DNA of 64,000 bases. Source: Roseiarcus sp963780825. GTDB taxonomy: Bacteria > Pseudomonadota > Alphaproteobacteria > Rhizobiales > Beijerinckiaceae. The stretch spans positions 496,001-560,000 of the forward strand of contig CAWADL010000024.1 in assembly GCA_963780825.1 (NCBI GenBank), written 5' to 3'. The position numbers were made by a program, and so were the translations under genes. The notes under the pieces were generated by a model, which saw only the letters and a program-made list of their open reading frames with translations, was not told where the DNA came from and did no database searches. Positions 1 through 8,990 of this stretch are shown here, piece after piece; position 1 is the first letter of the stretch, and every line of letters begins with the position of its first letter.

Positions 1-525
1 CACGACCGCCAACTCGTCGACGAGAACCGGTGAAAGCCCTTCGGAGGGCTCATCGAGCAGAAGCACGCGGGGATTGCCGAGCAGCGCGCGACCGACCGCG
101 AGCATCTGCTGCTGGCCGCCGCTCAACGCTGTGCCGGATGCGGCGCGACGTTCGTACAGAATAGGAAACAGCTCGTAGATTCTTTCTAGCGTCCAGGCGC
201 CTTTGCGGCGGCAGGCCTGCCCGAGCAGCAGGTTTTCCTTGACTGTGAGGTGCGGCAGGATCAGGCGGCCCTGCGGCGACAGCGCCGCGCCCTGCTTGGC
301 CGCCGCGTACGCAGGAAGTCCACGCAAATCGGCGCCGCCGACGTTGATGGCGCCGGCGGTGATTGTAGTTCCGCCGAAAAACGACATCAGCAACGTCGAC
401 TTGCCGGCGCCGTTCTTGCCGACCACGGCGACCGCGTCGCCCTCGTCGACTTCAAGGTCGATGTCGCGCAGGACGGTCGATCTTCCGTAGCCCGCGCAAA
501 GGCCCTGTACGTGAATGAAGCTCAC
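1..525 (-). CDS. livF: Branched-chain amino acid-type ABC transporter ATP-binding protein LivF (partial, cut by window edge)
   Basis: ATPase subunit of a HAAT-family importer; it binds the cytoplasmic side of the LivH/LivM permeases and hydrolyses ATP. Reading the minus strand from a GTG at 525, the Walker A motif GKNGAGKS lies near residue 40, the signature LSGGQQQ follows, and Walker B (LLLDEPSEG) lies near the window edge. Roughly 175 residues are visible; the C-terminal quarter is outside. The GTG overlaps the TGA of livM by four bases (GTGA), so the two are translationally coupled. Substrates of such systems include branched amino acids, amides, short acids and aromatic acids, so the name gives the family and not the ligand. 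No LivG or binding protein for this operon is visible; both may lie before position 1. Confidence 0.9.
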   Translation of the reverse strand, partial: MSFIHVQGLCAGYGRSTVLRDIDLEVDEGDAVAVVGKNGAGKSTLLMSFFGGTTITAGAINVGGADLRGLPAYAAAKQGAALSPQGRLILPHLTVKENLLLGQACRRKGAWTLERIYELFPILYERRAASGTALSGGQQQMLAVGRALLGNPRVLLLDEPSEGLSPVLVDELAVV

Positions 526-1550
526 GACGAAGTCCCCGGGGATACACGGGCGACGGCTTTGCGCAGGAAGCCCATCAGGCCTTCGGGGAACAGAAATATG
601 ACCAGAACCACGCCGACGCCCGTGAGCAGTTCGAGGTTGCCGGTCGCGCCGAACCGATCCTGTCCGATCACGTATATCAAGGCGCCAAGCGCTGGACCGC
701 CGACCGCGCCGACGCCACCGATGAGTGTCGAGATGAGCGCCGCGCCCCCGGTGGAGAAGTCCAACAACTCCGGAGAGGCGAATGCCGAATATAGGCCGGT
801 CAACAATCCCGCGACAGCGGCGATAAGCCCTGACAAGGCGAACGCGAGCACCCGGGGAATGTAGGTATCGATCCCGGAGAAGCGCATCCGCTCTTCGTTG
901 GTCTTGATTGCGCGCAGCGTTCGCCCAAGCGGGGATTGGCCGACAGCCCACACCAGCGCGAGCGTCGCGCAGAAGGCCAGCCAGGCTACGGGCCAGAAAC
1001 CCTCCGGCTTCGACATCTGCGCCTGATCAATACCAAACAGCGCGCCGTCGAAAGACAGCGGCAACCCGTCATCGCCGCCCGTGTACGGCCGGAAATCGGT
1101 GATCATCACAACCGAGCGCAAAAGCTGCGACAGAGCTAGGGTGAGCATCGCGAAGGGCAAGGGACGCGCCCTGACAATCAAAGCGCCGATGAGCGCGAAG
1201 GCGAGCGTCGAAAGCACGAGCGTCGCCGCGCACGCCGCGAGCCCGCCAAGGCCGAACTGGGTGATCGAAAGGGCGTAAATGTAGGTGGCGCCGCCGGTGA
1301 ACGCCGCCGCGCCAAACATCATCAAACCGCTTTGACGAGCCAAGAAGCCGATGGCGGTCGCGGAAATTCCAAGCAGCATGGCGTTGATGAGGAGGCCGAG
1401 ATAGTAAGGATCGCGGAGGATCGCCGGCAATTTGAGGCCGAGCAGGATCACCACGACCGCGAGGATCAAACGCAATGCGCCGGCCACCCGCATGGCGGCG
1501 GGTCGCCCCGCGCGCGCGTCGCCGGAGAGTGGCGAAACCGCATCGATCAA
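522..1550 (-). CDS. livM: Branched-chain amino acid-type ABC transporter permease LivM
   Basis: Inner-membrane permease of the first HAAT importer, 342 residues, the usual LivM length. Many hydrophobic helices are visible (about eight to ten), with the family-typical cytoplasmic stretch containing TNEERMRFSG around residue 220 and a glycine-rich segment STLIGGVGAVGGPALGAL near the C-terminus. The TTG start at 1550 overlaps the TGA of livH (TTGA), with a GGAGG ribosome-binding site just upstream. It pairs with LivH to form the heterodimeric channel. It resembles the LivM at 9678-10733 in layout but differs clearly in sequence, so these are two separate transporters and not a recent duplication. 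Confidence 0.93.
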   Translation of the reverse strand: MIDAVSPLSGDARAGRPAAMRVAGALRLILAVVVILLGLKLPAILRDPYYLGLLINAMLLGISATAIGFLARQSGLMMFGAAAFTGGATYIYALSITQFGLGGLAACAATLVLSTLAFALIGALIVRARPLPFAMLTLALSQLLRSVVMITDFRPYTGGDDGLPLSFDGALFGIDQAQMSKPEGFWPVAWLAFCATLALVWAVGQSPLGRTLRAIKTNEERMRFSGIDTYIPRVLAFALSGLIAAVAGLLTGLYSAFASPELLDFSTGGAALISTLIGGVGAVGGPALGALIYVIGQDRFGATGNLELLTGVGVVLVIFLFPEGLMGFLRKAVARVSPGTSS

Positions 1551-2419
1551 TCAATCCTCCCGTTGCCAAAACCTTGCGGCCGCCACAGGAGGACAAACAC
1601 GAGCAAGAGGTAGGGCGCCGTCACCGCGAGCACGGGTGAGACCAGCGATCCGAATACCTCGATGAGACCGTAGGCCACAGCCGCCGCGATGGCGCCGCCA
1701 ATGCTGCCAAGTCCCCCGACGACCACGACGATCAGGCAATCGATGAGAATGTTGGCGCCCAGCGCCGGATCGATTGCGAGGTACGGCCCGGCCAGCACGC
1801 CAGCGAAGCCCGCATAAGCAAGGCCGAGGGCGACGACGAGCACACCAAGCCTGTCCGTGTTGACGCCGAGAATTCGCGCGACATGCGGACTACGGCTGAC
1901 GGCGCGCACATGCATGCCGAGCTGCGAAAATCGCAGCCACATCGCAAGCGCTGCGCAAGCCGCGAAACCAACGATGATGAGAAACAGGCGGTAGGTCGGA
2001 TAAGGTTGACCGAAAAGATCGGTCGAGCCGGAAAGCGAGGGCGGGGCGGAGAGCGCCAGCGGCGACGTTCCCCAGACCTTTATCACGACCTGGCTGATGA
2101 TGAGCGCGAGACCGAAAGTCATCAGCGCCACATCCATTTGCGAACGCTCTCTCAGCGGCCGGATTGCGGCATATTCGAATGCGACGCCGAGCAGCGCCAG
2201 CAGTATCGGCACGACGACGAGCGCCGCCCAGAAACCAAACACACCTGAGACGGAATATCCGAGATAGGCGCCGAGCATGAACATGGCGCCGTGTGCGAAA
2301 TTCATGACGTCGCGCAAACCGAAAACCAGCGCGAGCCCGGTCGCAAGCAGAGTCAACAGTGAGGCCAAAGCCAATGCATTCGCCAGCTGCGCGAAACTGA
2401 AGAGGTGCGCGAGCGTCAC
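1547..2419 (-). CDS. livH: Branched-chain amino acid-type ABC transporter permease LivH
   Basis: Second permease of the first HAAT importer, 290 residues. The N-terminal signature GLALVFGLRDVMNFAHGA (near residues 28-45) and the C-terminal VVVVGGLGSIGGAIAAA are characteristic of LivH. It starts at a GTG at 2419 and is the first visible gene of a livH-livM-livF run transcribed leftwards with 4-base overlaps. About 210 bases separate it from the upstream acyl-CoA dehydrogenase gene, leaving room for its own promoter. A 12-base perfect palindrome lies in that gap. Confidence 0.93.
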   Translation of the reverse strand: MTLAHLFSFAQLANALALASLLTLLATGLALVFGLRDVMNFAHGAMFMLGAYLGYSVSGVFGFWAALVVVPILLALLGVAFEYAAIRPLRERSQMDVALMTFGLALIISQVVIKVWGTSPLALSAPPSLSGSTDLFGQPYPTYRLFLIIVGFAACAALAMWLRFSQLGMHVRAVSRSPHVARILGVNTDRLGVLVVALGLAYAGFAGVLAGPYLAIDPALGANILIDCLIVVVVGGLGSIGGAIAAAVAYGLIEVFGSLVSPVLAVTAPYLLLVFVLLWRPQGFGNGRID

Positions 2420-2576
2420 CGTTCAGCTCCGCGGCCAACCGATGACGCGTCCGGACGAGGCTCCGCGACCCCCCGCGCAAAGCAGCCGCATGGCGCCCCT
2501 CCCTCTCTTCATGGACCTCGAGACGGCGTCCGCCTACGATAAGATCCGCCGTCGCTTCGGCTCGGCGCGCTATTGA

Positions 2577-2588
2577 TACGTTAACGTA
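2577..2588. promoter_or_regulatory. Perfect 12-bp palindrome TACGTTAACGTA, candidate operator
   Basis: The sequence is fully self-complementary and sits between the acyl-CoA dehydrogenase stop (2633) and livH start (2419), about 160 bases upstream of livH. Short perfect palindromes of this kind are typical TetR-family operators and a TetR gene is nearby (4913-5590). Binding is not demonstrated; a chance palindrome is possible. Confidence 0.35.
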
Positions 2589-2632
2589 CGAGTTTCGTCA
2601 ATGCGGATTCGGGCTTTGCTGCGAAGGCGTCT

Positions 2633-3772
2633 TCAGTTCAACTCACGCGGGGAATAGCCCAGAATGTCTCTGGCGATGATCAAACGTTGGATCTCGCCAG
2701 TGCCTTCGTAAATGTCGAAGATGCGCGCGTCGCGAAAAGCTTTCTCCGGGAGATGCGCGTCCGAGAGTCCGCTGGCGCCCAACAGCTCGATACAGGCCTG
2801 TGTGACTTTTCGCGCCAATGCGCCGCCCATCGCCTTGGCCACAGAAGACTCGATCTTTCCTGGGCCTTCGTTCTTTTCAATCCACTTGGCGCGCAGAACA
2901 GTGACCCAGGTCGCCTCCCACTCGGCTTCGAGCGAAAGCATCCGATCGGCTGCGGCGCTGAGTTCGGTCGGGCCGCCATCATAATCCGGGGTGATGCCGA
3001 CTTCCGCGAGACGCGCCCAGGTGAAGTCCAGCGCCGCGCGGGTCACGCCGAGCGCATAGGCCGCGACGACGGGGCGGGATTCGCTGAAGGACTGCAGTGT
3101 TTTCTTCAGATCGCCATCGATGTGGTTGAACCCGGAGATGCGGCAGCCAGAAAACGCCAACGCCGCAGTGTCCTCGAAACGTATGCCCATTTTGCGAAGC
3201 TGGGGGCCAACTGTGAAGCCAGCCGTTCCCTTCTCGACGATGAAGGTGGAGAGCCCACGCCGCTCGGGGTGAATCATGCGCGCCAGGACGAGCACGGCTT
3301 CGCAGCTTTCGGCGTAGGTGATGAAAATCTTTTCGCCTTCAATCAGCCATTCTCGCGTGGCGGCGTCCCACGTCGCCGTGGTGCGGATCGAGGCGGGATC
3401 AGAGCCGCCGCTCGGCTCGGTCAGGCCGATGGCGATCGTCTTGTCGGCCCAGCGCGCGTATTGCTCGGCCGTGCCGGCGATTTTTAGTACGGTGTTGCCA
3501 AGCGAGTAACGCGCTTCGCGAAGCGGCACGCCGCCACGCCAATCTTCGAGATAGAGCAAGGCGTTCAATATTTTGGCGCCGCTCGTCTCCCTCTCGTGCT
3601 CGCGCATCAGCGCGCGCGTGTCGGGCCGCCCCTCCGCTTCGGGGTAGGCGTGCGGCAGCAGGCTATCTTCGTCGTGCTCGAAATCACGGCCGTATTTGGC
3701 GGCGAGCCGCGCTTGTGCGCGCGCTTCTTCGAGGATCTCCTCGTCCCGCTGGGTCAAAGCGAAACTGATCAT
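2633..3772 (-). CDS. Acyl-CoA dehydrogenase, subunit with the catalytic glutamate
   Basis: FAD-dependent alpha,beta-desaturation of an acyl-CoA, passing electrons to ETF. The protein is about 379 residues from the ATG at 3772, preferred over an upstream start at 3838 because it has an AGGAG site and gives the same N-terminus (MISFALT) as its neighbour. The middle domain shows GLTEPSGGSDPASIRT, the flavin/substrate-binding stretch. The C-terminus has YEGTGEIQRLIIAR, where the glutamate of YEGT is the catalytic base in many family members. It lies 11 bases downstream of a second acyl-CoA dehydrogenase that lacks this residue, so the two may form a heteromer. Substrate is unknown. Confidence 0.88.
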   Translation of the reverse strand: MISFALTQRDEEILEEARAQARLAAKYGRDFEHDEDSLLPHAYPEAEGRPDTRALMREHERETSGAKILNALLYLEDWRGGVPLREARYSLGNTVLKIAGTAEQYARWADKTIAIGLTEPSGGSDPASIRTTATWDAATREWLIEGEKIFITYAESCEAVLVLARMIHPERRGLSTFIVEKGTAGFTVGPQLRKMGIRFEDTAALAFSGCRISGFNHIDGDLKKTLQSFSESRPVVAAYALGVTRAALDFTWARLAEVGITPDYDGGPTELSAAADRMLSLEAEWEATWVTVLRAKWIEKNEGPGKIESSVAKAMGGALARKVTQACIELLGASGLSDAHLPEKAFRDARIFDIYEGTGEIQRLIIARDILGYSPRELN

Positions 3773-3783
3773 GTCCCTTCTCC

Positions 3784-4851
3784 TCAGACGCCGATGAGTC
3801 CATCGAGCACGGAGAGGGTGCGGGCGTTGCGATACCACATCTCCAACGGCAGATCGCGCATGAACCCGTAACCACCAAACAGTTGAACGCCCTCATCGGC
3901 GATCTTCAATCCGTTCTCCGCGGCGTAGCGGCGTGCGAGGCTCGCGCTTCGGGTCGCGCTTGGCGCCGCATCGAGCTCGAAGGCCGCGCGCAGCGTCATC
4001 CAGCGCATCGCTTGGGCGGCGATGTGCATGTCGGCGAGCTTGAACGCCACGGCTTGTTTGCGCGCGATCGCCTCGCCGTGCACCACGCGCTCTTTCGTGT
4101 AAGGCAAGGCGTATTCATAGACGGCGCGAGCCAGTCCGCTCAGGATTGCGGAGAGCGCAACGCGGCTCAGGTCCAACCAGCGGCGCGGGCTCTCGGGAAC
4201 TCTCGCGTCTTCAGCAACGACGACGCCGTCAAAGACGACGTCGGCCATCTCCAGTGCGCGCATGCCCAGGGTTCCCTTCGCCGCCTCGACCCGCACGCCT
4301 GGCGCGCCGGCGGATACAACGAAGGCGCCCTCCCCTTCCTCCGTCGCGGCGGTGACGAGGAAGCGCTCACAACGCCTCGCGAGCGGTATGAGCGCCTTGG
4401 CCCCTTCGATCCTCCAACCCGCTCCCACCCGCTGCGCTCGCGTCTGCCGGCCGGCGCCGCGACTCCAACCCGCGTCAGTGAAAGCGAGCGCCGCGAAACG
4501 CGGCGGGTCGTCAGTAAATTGGGGAAGATACGCCCGCTTTTGCGCCGCCGAGCCGCCCTCGGCGATCGCCTTGACGAAGCCGAGCGGCGCCGCGAGCGCC
4601 ACGGCGAGCGCCGCGTCGCCGTGCGCGATCTCCTCCAGCACGAGGGCGTTGAGCACGCTTGGTTGCTCCGGCGTATCCTCGCCCGCCGCGGTCTGGACCA
4701 AGCCAAGCGCCCAGGCGCGTTCAAGCAACGCTTCCGGGAAGCCGCCGCTTTCCTCCGCGCCGCGCGAAGCCGGACGCGCTACATCAGCCGCAAAATCGGC
4801 GGCCGCGGCGCGCGCGATGTTCTGATCTTCGGTCAGGGCGAAGGAGATCAT
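3784..4851 (-). CDS. Acyl-CoA dehydrogenase-like protein lacking the catalytic glutamate
   Basis: Second acyl-CoA dehydrogenase family protein, about 355 residues from the ATG at 4851, which has a GGAG site at proper spacing; a TTG six codons upstream is the alternative. The N-terminus starts MISFALT like its downstream partner, pointing to duplication. Near the C-terminus QLFGGYGFMRD matches the FAD-contacting QxxGGxG motif, but the place of the catalytic YEGT is taken by SVLDGLIGV, after which the protein ends. One active and one inactive subunit encoded side by side is the pattern of the alpha2beta2 heteromeric dehydrogenases known from actinobacterial steroid side-chain degradation (ChsE types). 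Heteromer formation here is inference. A divergent TetR gene starts 62 bases away. Confidence 0.85.
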   Translation of the reverse strand: MISFALTEDQNIARAAAADFAADVARPASRGAEESGGFPEALLERAWALGLVQTAAGEDTPEQPSVLNALVLEEIAHGDAALAVALAAPLGFVKAIAEGGSAAQKRAYLPQFTDDPPRFAALAFTDAGWSRGAGRQTRAQRVGAGWRIEGAKALIPLARRCERFLVTAATEEGEGAFVVSAGAPGVRVEAAKGTLGMRALEMADVVFDGVVVAEDARVPESPRRWLDLSRVALSAILSGLARAVYEYALPYTKERVVHGEAIARKQAVAFKLADMHIAAQAMRWMTLRAAFELDAAPSATRSASLARRYAAENGLKIADEGVQLFGGYGFMRDLPLEMWYRNARTLSVLDGLIGV

Positions 4852-4912
4852 TCGGCGCTCCGATTGCAAAATCTGATGCGAGTGCTTAATGCAGTTGCTC
4901 TAGCGAGGCAAG

Positions 4913-5590
4913 ATGCGAGACGAAGTAACGACCCGTGAGCGCATCAAACGCGTGGCGCGCCGTCTGTTTGCGGAGAAAGGCGCCGATGCGGTCGCCGTGC
5001 GGGACATCCTCACCGAGGCCGGGCAGAACAACGCCTCGGCGCTCAACTACTATTTCGGATCGAAAGAGGGGCTGATCGAAACCCTGATAGGCGATGCTCT
5101 CGCCATTGCGCATGAGCGCTGGAGAGTGGCGCTTGACGCCCTCGAAGCCGCCGGCGGCCCGCACAGCATTCGCGAGGTCGTGGAAATGCTCGTGCTGCGC
5201 GGCCTGCCGCCAGATGCGCCGGAGGGCGACGAGGCTTCTGCACGCTTTCTCGCCATGATCCTGCAGACGCGCCGAAATCTGGTCGTCGAGGCGGCGGCGC
5301 GTCGCGGGCTCATCGCCTACGACCGCGCCCTGCGCCATATCAAGCGCATGATGCCGGACATGCCGGAGAGGGCGCGCGATCAGCGGCTGTTGTTTTATTT
5401 CTCCGCATCAACCGCCGTGCTGGCGGTGCTCGAAGGCGCCGTTCTCCCCGGAGGCGGATACGCCAAACCCTGGAACAGGCCTGACCCGCTGCGGAATTTC
5501 ATCGACGCCATGGTCGGCATGTTCGAGGCGCCTTGGACTGGAGATGGCCCGTCGAAGCAAACCCGAATATCGGCTAAGAAGGGAAAATGA
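4913..5590 (+). CDS. TetR/AcrR family transcriptional regulator
   Basis: One-component repressor, 225 residues. The N-terminal helix-turn-helix is clear: AVRDILTEAGQNNASALNYYFGSKEGL spans about residues 28-54, with the usual YYFGSKEGL end of the recognition helix. The C-terminal domain would bind the inducer, often an acyl-CoA when such genes sit beside acyl-CoA dehydrogenases. It is transcribed divergently from the acyl-CoA dehydrogenase pair across a 61-base gap, the classic arrangement for local autoregulation. The ligand cannot be read from the sequence. Confidence 0.9.
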   Translation: MRDEVTTRERIKRVARRLFAEKGADAVAVRDILTEAGQNNASALNYYFGSKEGLIETLIGDALAIAHERWRVALDALEAAGGPHSIREVVEMLVLRGLPPDAPEGDEASARFLAMILQTRRNLVVEAAARRGLIAYDRALRHIKRMMPDMPERARDQRLLFYFSASTAVLAVLEGAVLPGGGYAKPWNRPDPLRNFIDAMVGMFEAPWTGDGPSKQTRISAKKGK

Positions 5591-5600
5591 CAAGGCGCTT

Positions 5601-5694
5601 TGTAGCCGCGATCTCCAGATCGCGGTCGCGCCGTGATCGTCTCCATCGGGAGAGGCGATCTCAGGCAGACCGCGATCTGGAGATCGCGGCTACA
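5601..5694. repeat. Dispersed palindromic element, family A copy 1
   Basis: Arms of 27 bases at 5601-5627 and 5668-5694 are exact reverse complements. Each arm is also internally palindromic (CCGCGATCT-CC-AGATCGCGG type), so both a long hairpin and two short hairpins can form. The roughly 40-base spacer contains a CCGTGATCG word shared with other copies. Five further copies are annotated at 15233, 19469, 36010, 37822 and 47168. Confidence 0.9.
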
Positions 5695-5772
5695 GGGCCC
5701 CGGCGTCGACAGTAAGTCCCATTACGAATATGGTAGGCGTGGAGTCACCAACAAACCAAATGGGGAAGCGAC

Positions 5773-6793
5773 ATGAAAGCGGCGGTGCTTGAACGGCGAG
5801 GCGTCGACGGCGTCAGTTGGCGCGAGTTCGCCGATCCAAAGCCGGCCGAAGGCGAATCTGTCCTGCGCGTCGTGGCCAGCTCGGTCAATCGCGTCGATCT
5901 TTACATGCGCGACAGCGGCGCCGGCATCACTCATAATTTGCCGCAGGTGATGGGCGTCGAGGCGGCGGGCGTGATCGCGGAGGCCGAGCCTGGCAGCGGC
6001 CTTAAGTCGGGAATGAAGGCCGTGCTGTACTCCGAGGCCTTCTGCGGCAAATGCCGCTACTGCCTCGCCGGCGATCAGCCGCTGTGCGAAAGCGTCAAGA
6101 TCATGGGCGAGCATCGCCACGGCGGCTTCGCCGAATATATCGCCATGCCGAGCCGAAGTTTCTTTCCGTTACCTGACGACGCCGATCTGGTCGCCGCGGG
6201 CGCGCTGATGACCGGGCATTTGACGGCCTGGCGGATGTTGTTCGGCAAGCGCACATTGAAGCCAGGCGAGAGTGTGCTGATCGTCGGAATCGGCGGCGGC
6301 GTCGCGGTTGCTTGTCTGCAACTTGCGAAGCTCATCGGCGCGCGTGTCTTCGTCACCTCGTCCAGCGACGCCAAAATTGCGCGGGCGATTGATCTCGGCG
6401 CCGAGGGCGGCGTCAACTACGGCAAAGGCGACGTCTCGAAGAAGATTCTGAGCATGAGCGATGGCGGCGTCGATATGGTGATCGACAGCGTCGGCGCGGC
6501 CAGCTGGAGCGATTCCCTGAGATCGCTGCGGCGCGGCGGCCGCCTCGTCACCTGCGGCGCTACATCGGGGTCCAATCCGCCGGCGGATTTGCAGCGCGTC
6601 TTCATCAGGCAACTGGAGATTTACGGTTCGACAGGCGGTAGCATCAGCGAGTTCCGCCAGTTGCTCGACGTGTTCGGTCGCGGGTTGGTGAAACCCGTGA
6701 TCGAACTCGACGTTTCCGATGTCCGGGGTCCGCGGCGCTCTCGAACATCTCAACAGCGGCGCGCAGTTTGGCAAGGTTTCTCTGGTCGTTTGA
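5773..6793 (+). CDS. Zinc-binding alcohol dehydrogenase family protein (frameshifted near the C-terminus)
   Basis: MDR-superfamily NAD(P)H-dependent oxidoreductase, about 340 residues, acting as an alcohol dehydrogenase or quinone reductase. Four structural-zinc cysteines appear as CGKCRYC followed by LC (residues about 85-100), then GEHRHGGFAEY, and a Rossmann nucleotide site VLIVGIGGGVA near residue 175. The long open frame runs to 6816 with an unlikely tail. A +1 shift near 6719 restores the family ending SGVRGALEHLNSGAQFGKVS and a stop at 6791-6793. Removing one G in the TCCGATG context repairs the gene, matching the insertion pattern seen throughout the window. It stands alone between repeats. 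Confidence 0.85.
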
Positions 6794-6833
6794 TCTCAGG
6801 CGACACGGCAAAATAGACGGCCCTGCCCCTAGC

Positions 6834-6973
6834 CGTGATTGCGAGCGAAGCGAATCAATCCAGCCCCTAGGCCGAACTCCCGTATCGCAAATCGTCAACC
6901 GCCGTTGCGCTCGTGCTTGATGCGGCGGCGCGTGGCCCCAGCGCTGGATTGCTTCGCTTCGCTCGCAATGACG
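6834..6973. repeat. Dispersed inverted repeat, family C copy 1
   Basis: The left end carries CGTGATTGCGAGCGAAGCGA and the right end its near reverse complement, enclosing about 75 bases of unrelated sequence. The motif CATTGCGAGCGAAGCGAAGC recurs at 32698 and in variant form at 40502. It is a widespread repeat type in Hyphomicrobiales genomes. It fills the space between the dehydrogenase gene and the convergent binding-protein gene, and its hairpin could act as a bidirectional terminator. Confidence 0.85.
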
Positions 6974-7066
6974 AGAATGGATTGCGCGGCATGCCTTGCC
7001 TGATTCGCCGGGTACCTTACTCGCTTGCAGGCCGCCGCAGGTCAACCCAACGACGGCTTGCAATCC

Positions 7067-8269
7067 TCACATCTTGCAGGCGTGATCAACGGGCGGCAGC
7101 AACAAGTCGCCCGGGAATATCTGTTTGATTTCGTATCCAGCCTTGCCGTCGGCCATCTTGACGATCTGGTTCATCAGGATTGGGCGGGCGGTCTGATGAT
7201 CGGCCGCGCGCACTTCGACCGGGCCGAGGACCGTGTCCGCCTTGATGCCAGCTAGCGCCGAGCGTACCGCAGCGACATCGGTCGAGTTCGCCTTGTTGAT
7301 CGCCGCCGCCATCAATTGAATGGCCGCGTACTGGTCAGCGCCCGTATAGACCGGAGGCTCGCCGTTGTATTTCTCCTTATAGGCCTTCACGAACGCTTCC
7401 GGTCCGGCGCCGGGCTCTCCCGGTACAAAGCCCAGGGTTTGATAGACGCCAAGCACGGTGTCCCCCATCGCTGGGAGAACCTGGGGAATGATGAACGAAT
7501 TGCCGAGCACGACCTTATATTTGCTGAACAGCCCGAACTGCGCCTGCTGCTTGGCAAGATTGATCGCGTCGCTCCCGAATATCACGACGTAGAGACCTTC
7601 GGCGGGCTCAGCGCCAAGCTCCGAGATTTTTGCCCCGAAATCCGCCGTGCCAAACGGCGCGAACAAGACCTTTCCAACTGAACCGTCTTGCGACTTGACG
7701 AGGGCTTTGAATTTCTCAGCCGCGTCGCGGCCGGAGGAATAGTCGACCGCGAGGATGTCCCACTTCTTGACTTTGCTCTCCTTCAGGAACTGGCTCGCCG
7801 CGTTCATCAGCATTGAATCGTTGACGTTGGCGCGAAAGAAGTTCGGCGCGCAGTTTTTTCCGGTCAACCCATCCGCCTGCGCGTAGACTTCCACCATCAG
7901 CGCGTTGAGCGCCGACAATTTGGCGGAAAGAGCCGGCGAAACGGCTGATGTATCCATGCCGGTGATGAACAGCGCGCCATCTTTCTGCACAGCCCGCGTG
8001 GCGCCGTCGACAGCCGTGTCCGGCGTGCCGGGATAGGTGATGAAATCGGCCTCCAACTTCTTGCCGGCGGCGCCGCCGGCGGCGTTGATCTGTTCGATGG
8101 CCAGATTGACCGCCTTGGTCTGGCTCTCCTTCAGCCCGGCGAGTGGACCCGAATCGATCAGCAACACGCCGATCTTGATCGTATCCTCCGCGTAGGCGGC
8201 GCCCGCTGAGCAGAGCGCTGAGGCGCCCATCAAGGCGCCCACCAATCGACCAAGCACACTCGTCTTCAT
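7067..8269 (-). CDS. Branched-chain amino acid-type ABC transporter substrate-binding protein (LivK-like)
   Basis: Periplasmic binding protein, 400 residues, with an N-terminal signal peptide (hydrophobic run LVGALMGASALCSAGAAYA) and the start of the type I periplasmic fold at DTIKIGVLLIDSGPLAG. PFAM family Peripla_BP_6 is the expected match. The ATG at 8269 has a strong GGAGGAGG site. It is the last gene of a leftward livH-livM-livG-livF-SBP operon (11587 to 7067), 25 bases after livF. The ligand is unknown; the acyl-CoA enzymes around it suggest a carboxylic acid rather than leucine. Confidence 0.92.
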   Translation of the reverse strand: MKTSVLGRLVGALMGASALCSAGAAYAEDTIKIGVLLIDSGPLAGLKESQTKAVNLAIEQINAAGGAAGKKLEADFITYPGTPDTAVDGATRAVQKDGALFITGMDTSAVSPALSAKLSALNALMVEVYAQADGLTGKNCAPNFFRANVNDSMLMNAASQFLKESKVKKWDILAVDYSSGRDAAEKFKALVKSQDGSVGKVLFAPFGTADFGAKISELGAEPAEGLYVVIFGSDAINLAKQQAQFGLFSKYKVVLGNSFIIPQVLPAMGDTVLGVYQTLGFVPGEPGAGPEAFVKAYKEKYNGEPPVYTGADQYAAIQLMAAAINKANSTDVAAVRSALAGIKADTVLGPVEVRAADHQTARPILMNQIVKMADGKAGYEIKQIFPGDLLLPPVDHACKM

Positions 8270-8294
8270 GTTTCCTCCTCCGGATATCTGTTAC

Positions 8295-8990
8295 TTACAA
8301 GGCCATCAGGGTTTGGTTGTCGCGGCTGTCCATTTCCGAAATCGGGCCAGCGCCGACGATCTGGCCTTTCGAAAGAATCACAAAACGGTCGGTCGCCCGC
8401 TTCACCAGGCTCAGATGCTGTTCGACGACGAGCACGCCCGTCCCCGCGGCCCGGATTTCGCCGAGCGCCCGCGCGAGATCATCGACAAGAACGGGGGAGA
8501 GTCCCTCCGACGGCTCGTCGAGAAACAGCAGAGTGGGGTTCGCCATCAGAGCCCGGCCAATCGCCAGCATCTGCTGCTGGCCGCCGCTCAGCATCGTGCC
8601 GGCGCTTTTCGCCCGCTCGGCCAGCACAGGGAAAAGATCGTAGACCGATCGCAGGCTCCAGCGACCCGCGCGTCCGGTGGCGCGTCCCAGCAAGAGGTTT
8701 TCTCGGACCGTCAGGTTGGGGAGGATGCGCCGGCCCTGTGGCGATATCGAAACGCCGAGCTTGGCCGCCGCATATCCCGGCAGTCCGTCGATGCGCGCGC
8801 CACGAACCCAGATCTCGCCGGAGAAAATAGTTGTCTCGCGAAACACCGACATCAGTAGCGTCGACTTGCCCGCGCCGTTGCGACCAACCACCGCCACGGA
8901 CTCCCCCTCGGCCACGTCGAGATCGAGACCCCGGAGCACCGTCGAGGCGCCGTAGCCGGCGTAGAGCCCTTAAATCTTAAGCGCGCTCAC
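8295..8990 (-). CDS. livF: LivF-type ABC ATPase with an in-frame stop at codon 7
   Basis: ATPase of the second HAAT importer. Walker A GRNGAGKS, signature LSGGQQQ and Walker B LLFLDEPSEG are intact. The natural start is the GTG at 8990, which overlaps the livG stop (GTGA), but the seventh codon (8972-8970) is TAA where relatives have a Glu codon: the reading is VSALKI-stop-GLYAGYG. Frame is kept on both sides, so this is a base substitution and not an indel. The longest uninterrupted frame begins at a GTG at 8939, which would delete the first strand and the aromatic A-loop residue that stacks on adenine. Either this is a consensus error, or translation reinitiates and gives a weakened ATPase. 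Confidence 0.85.
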
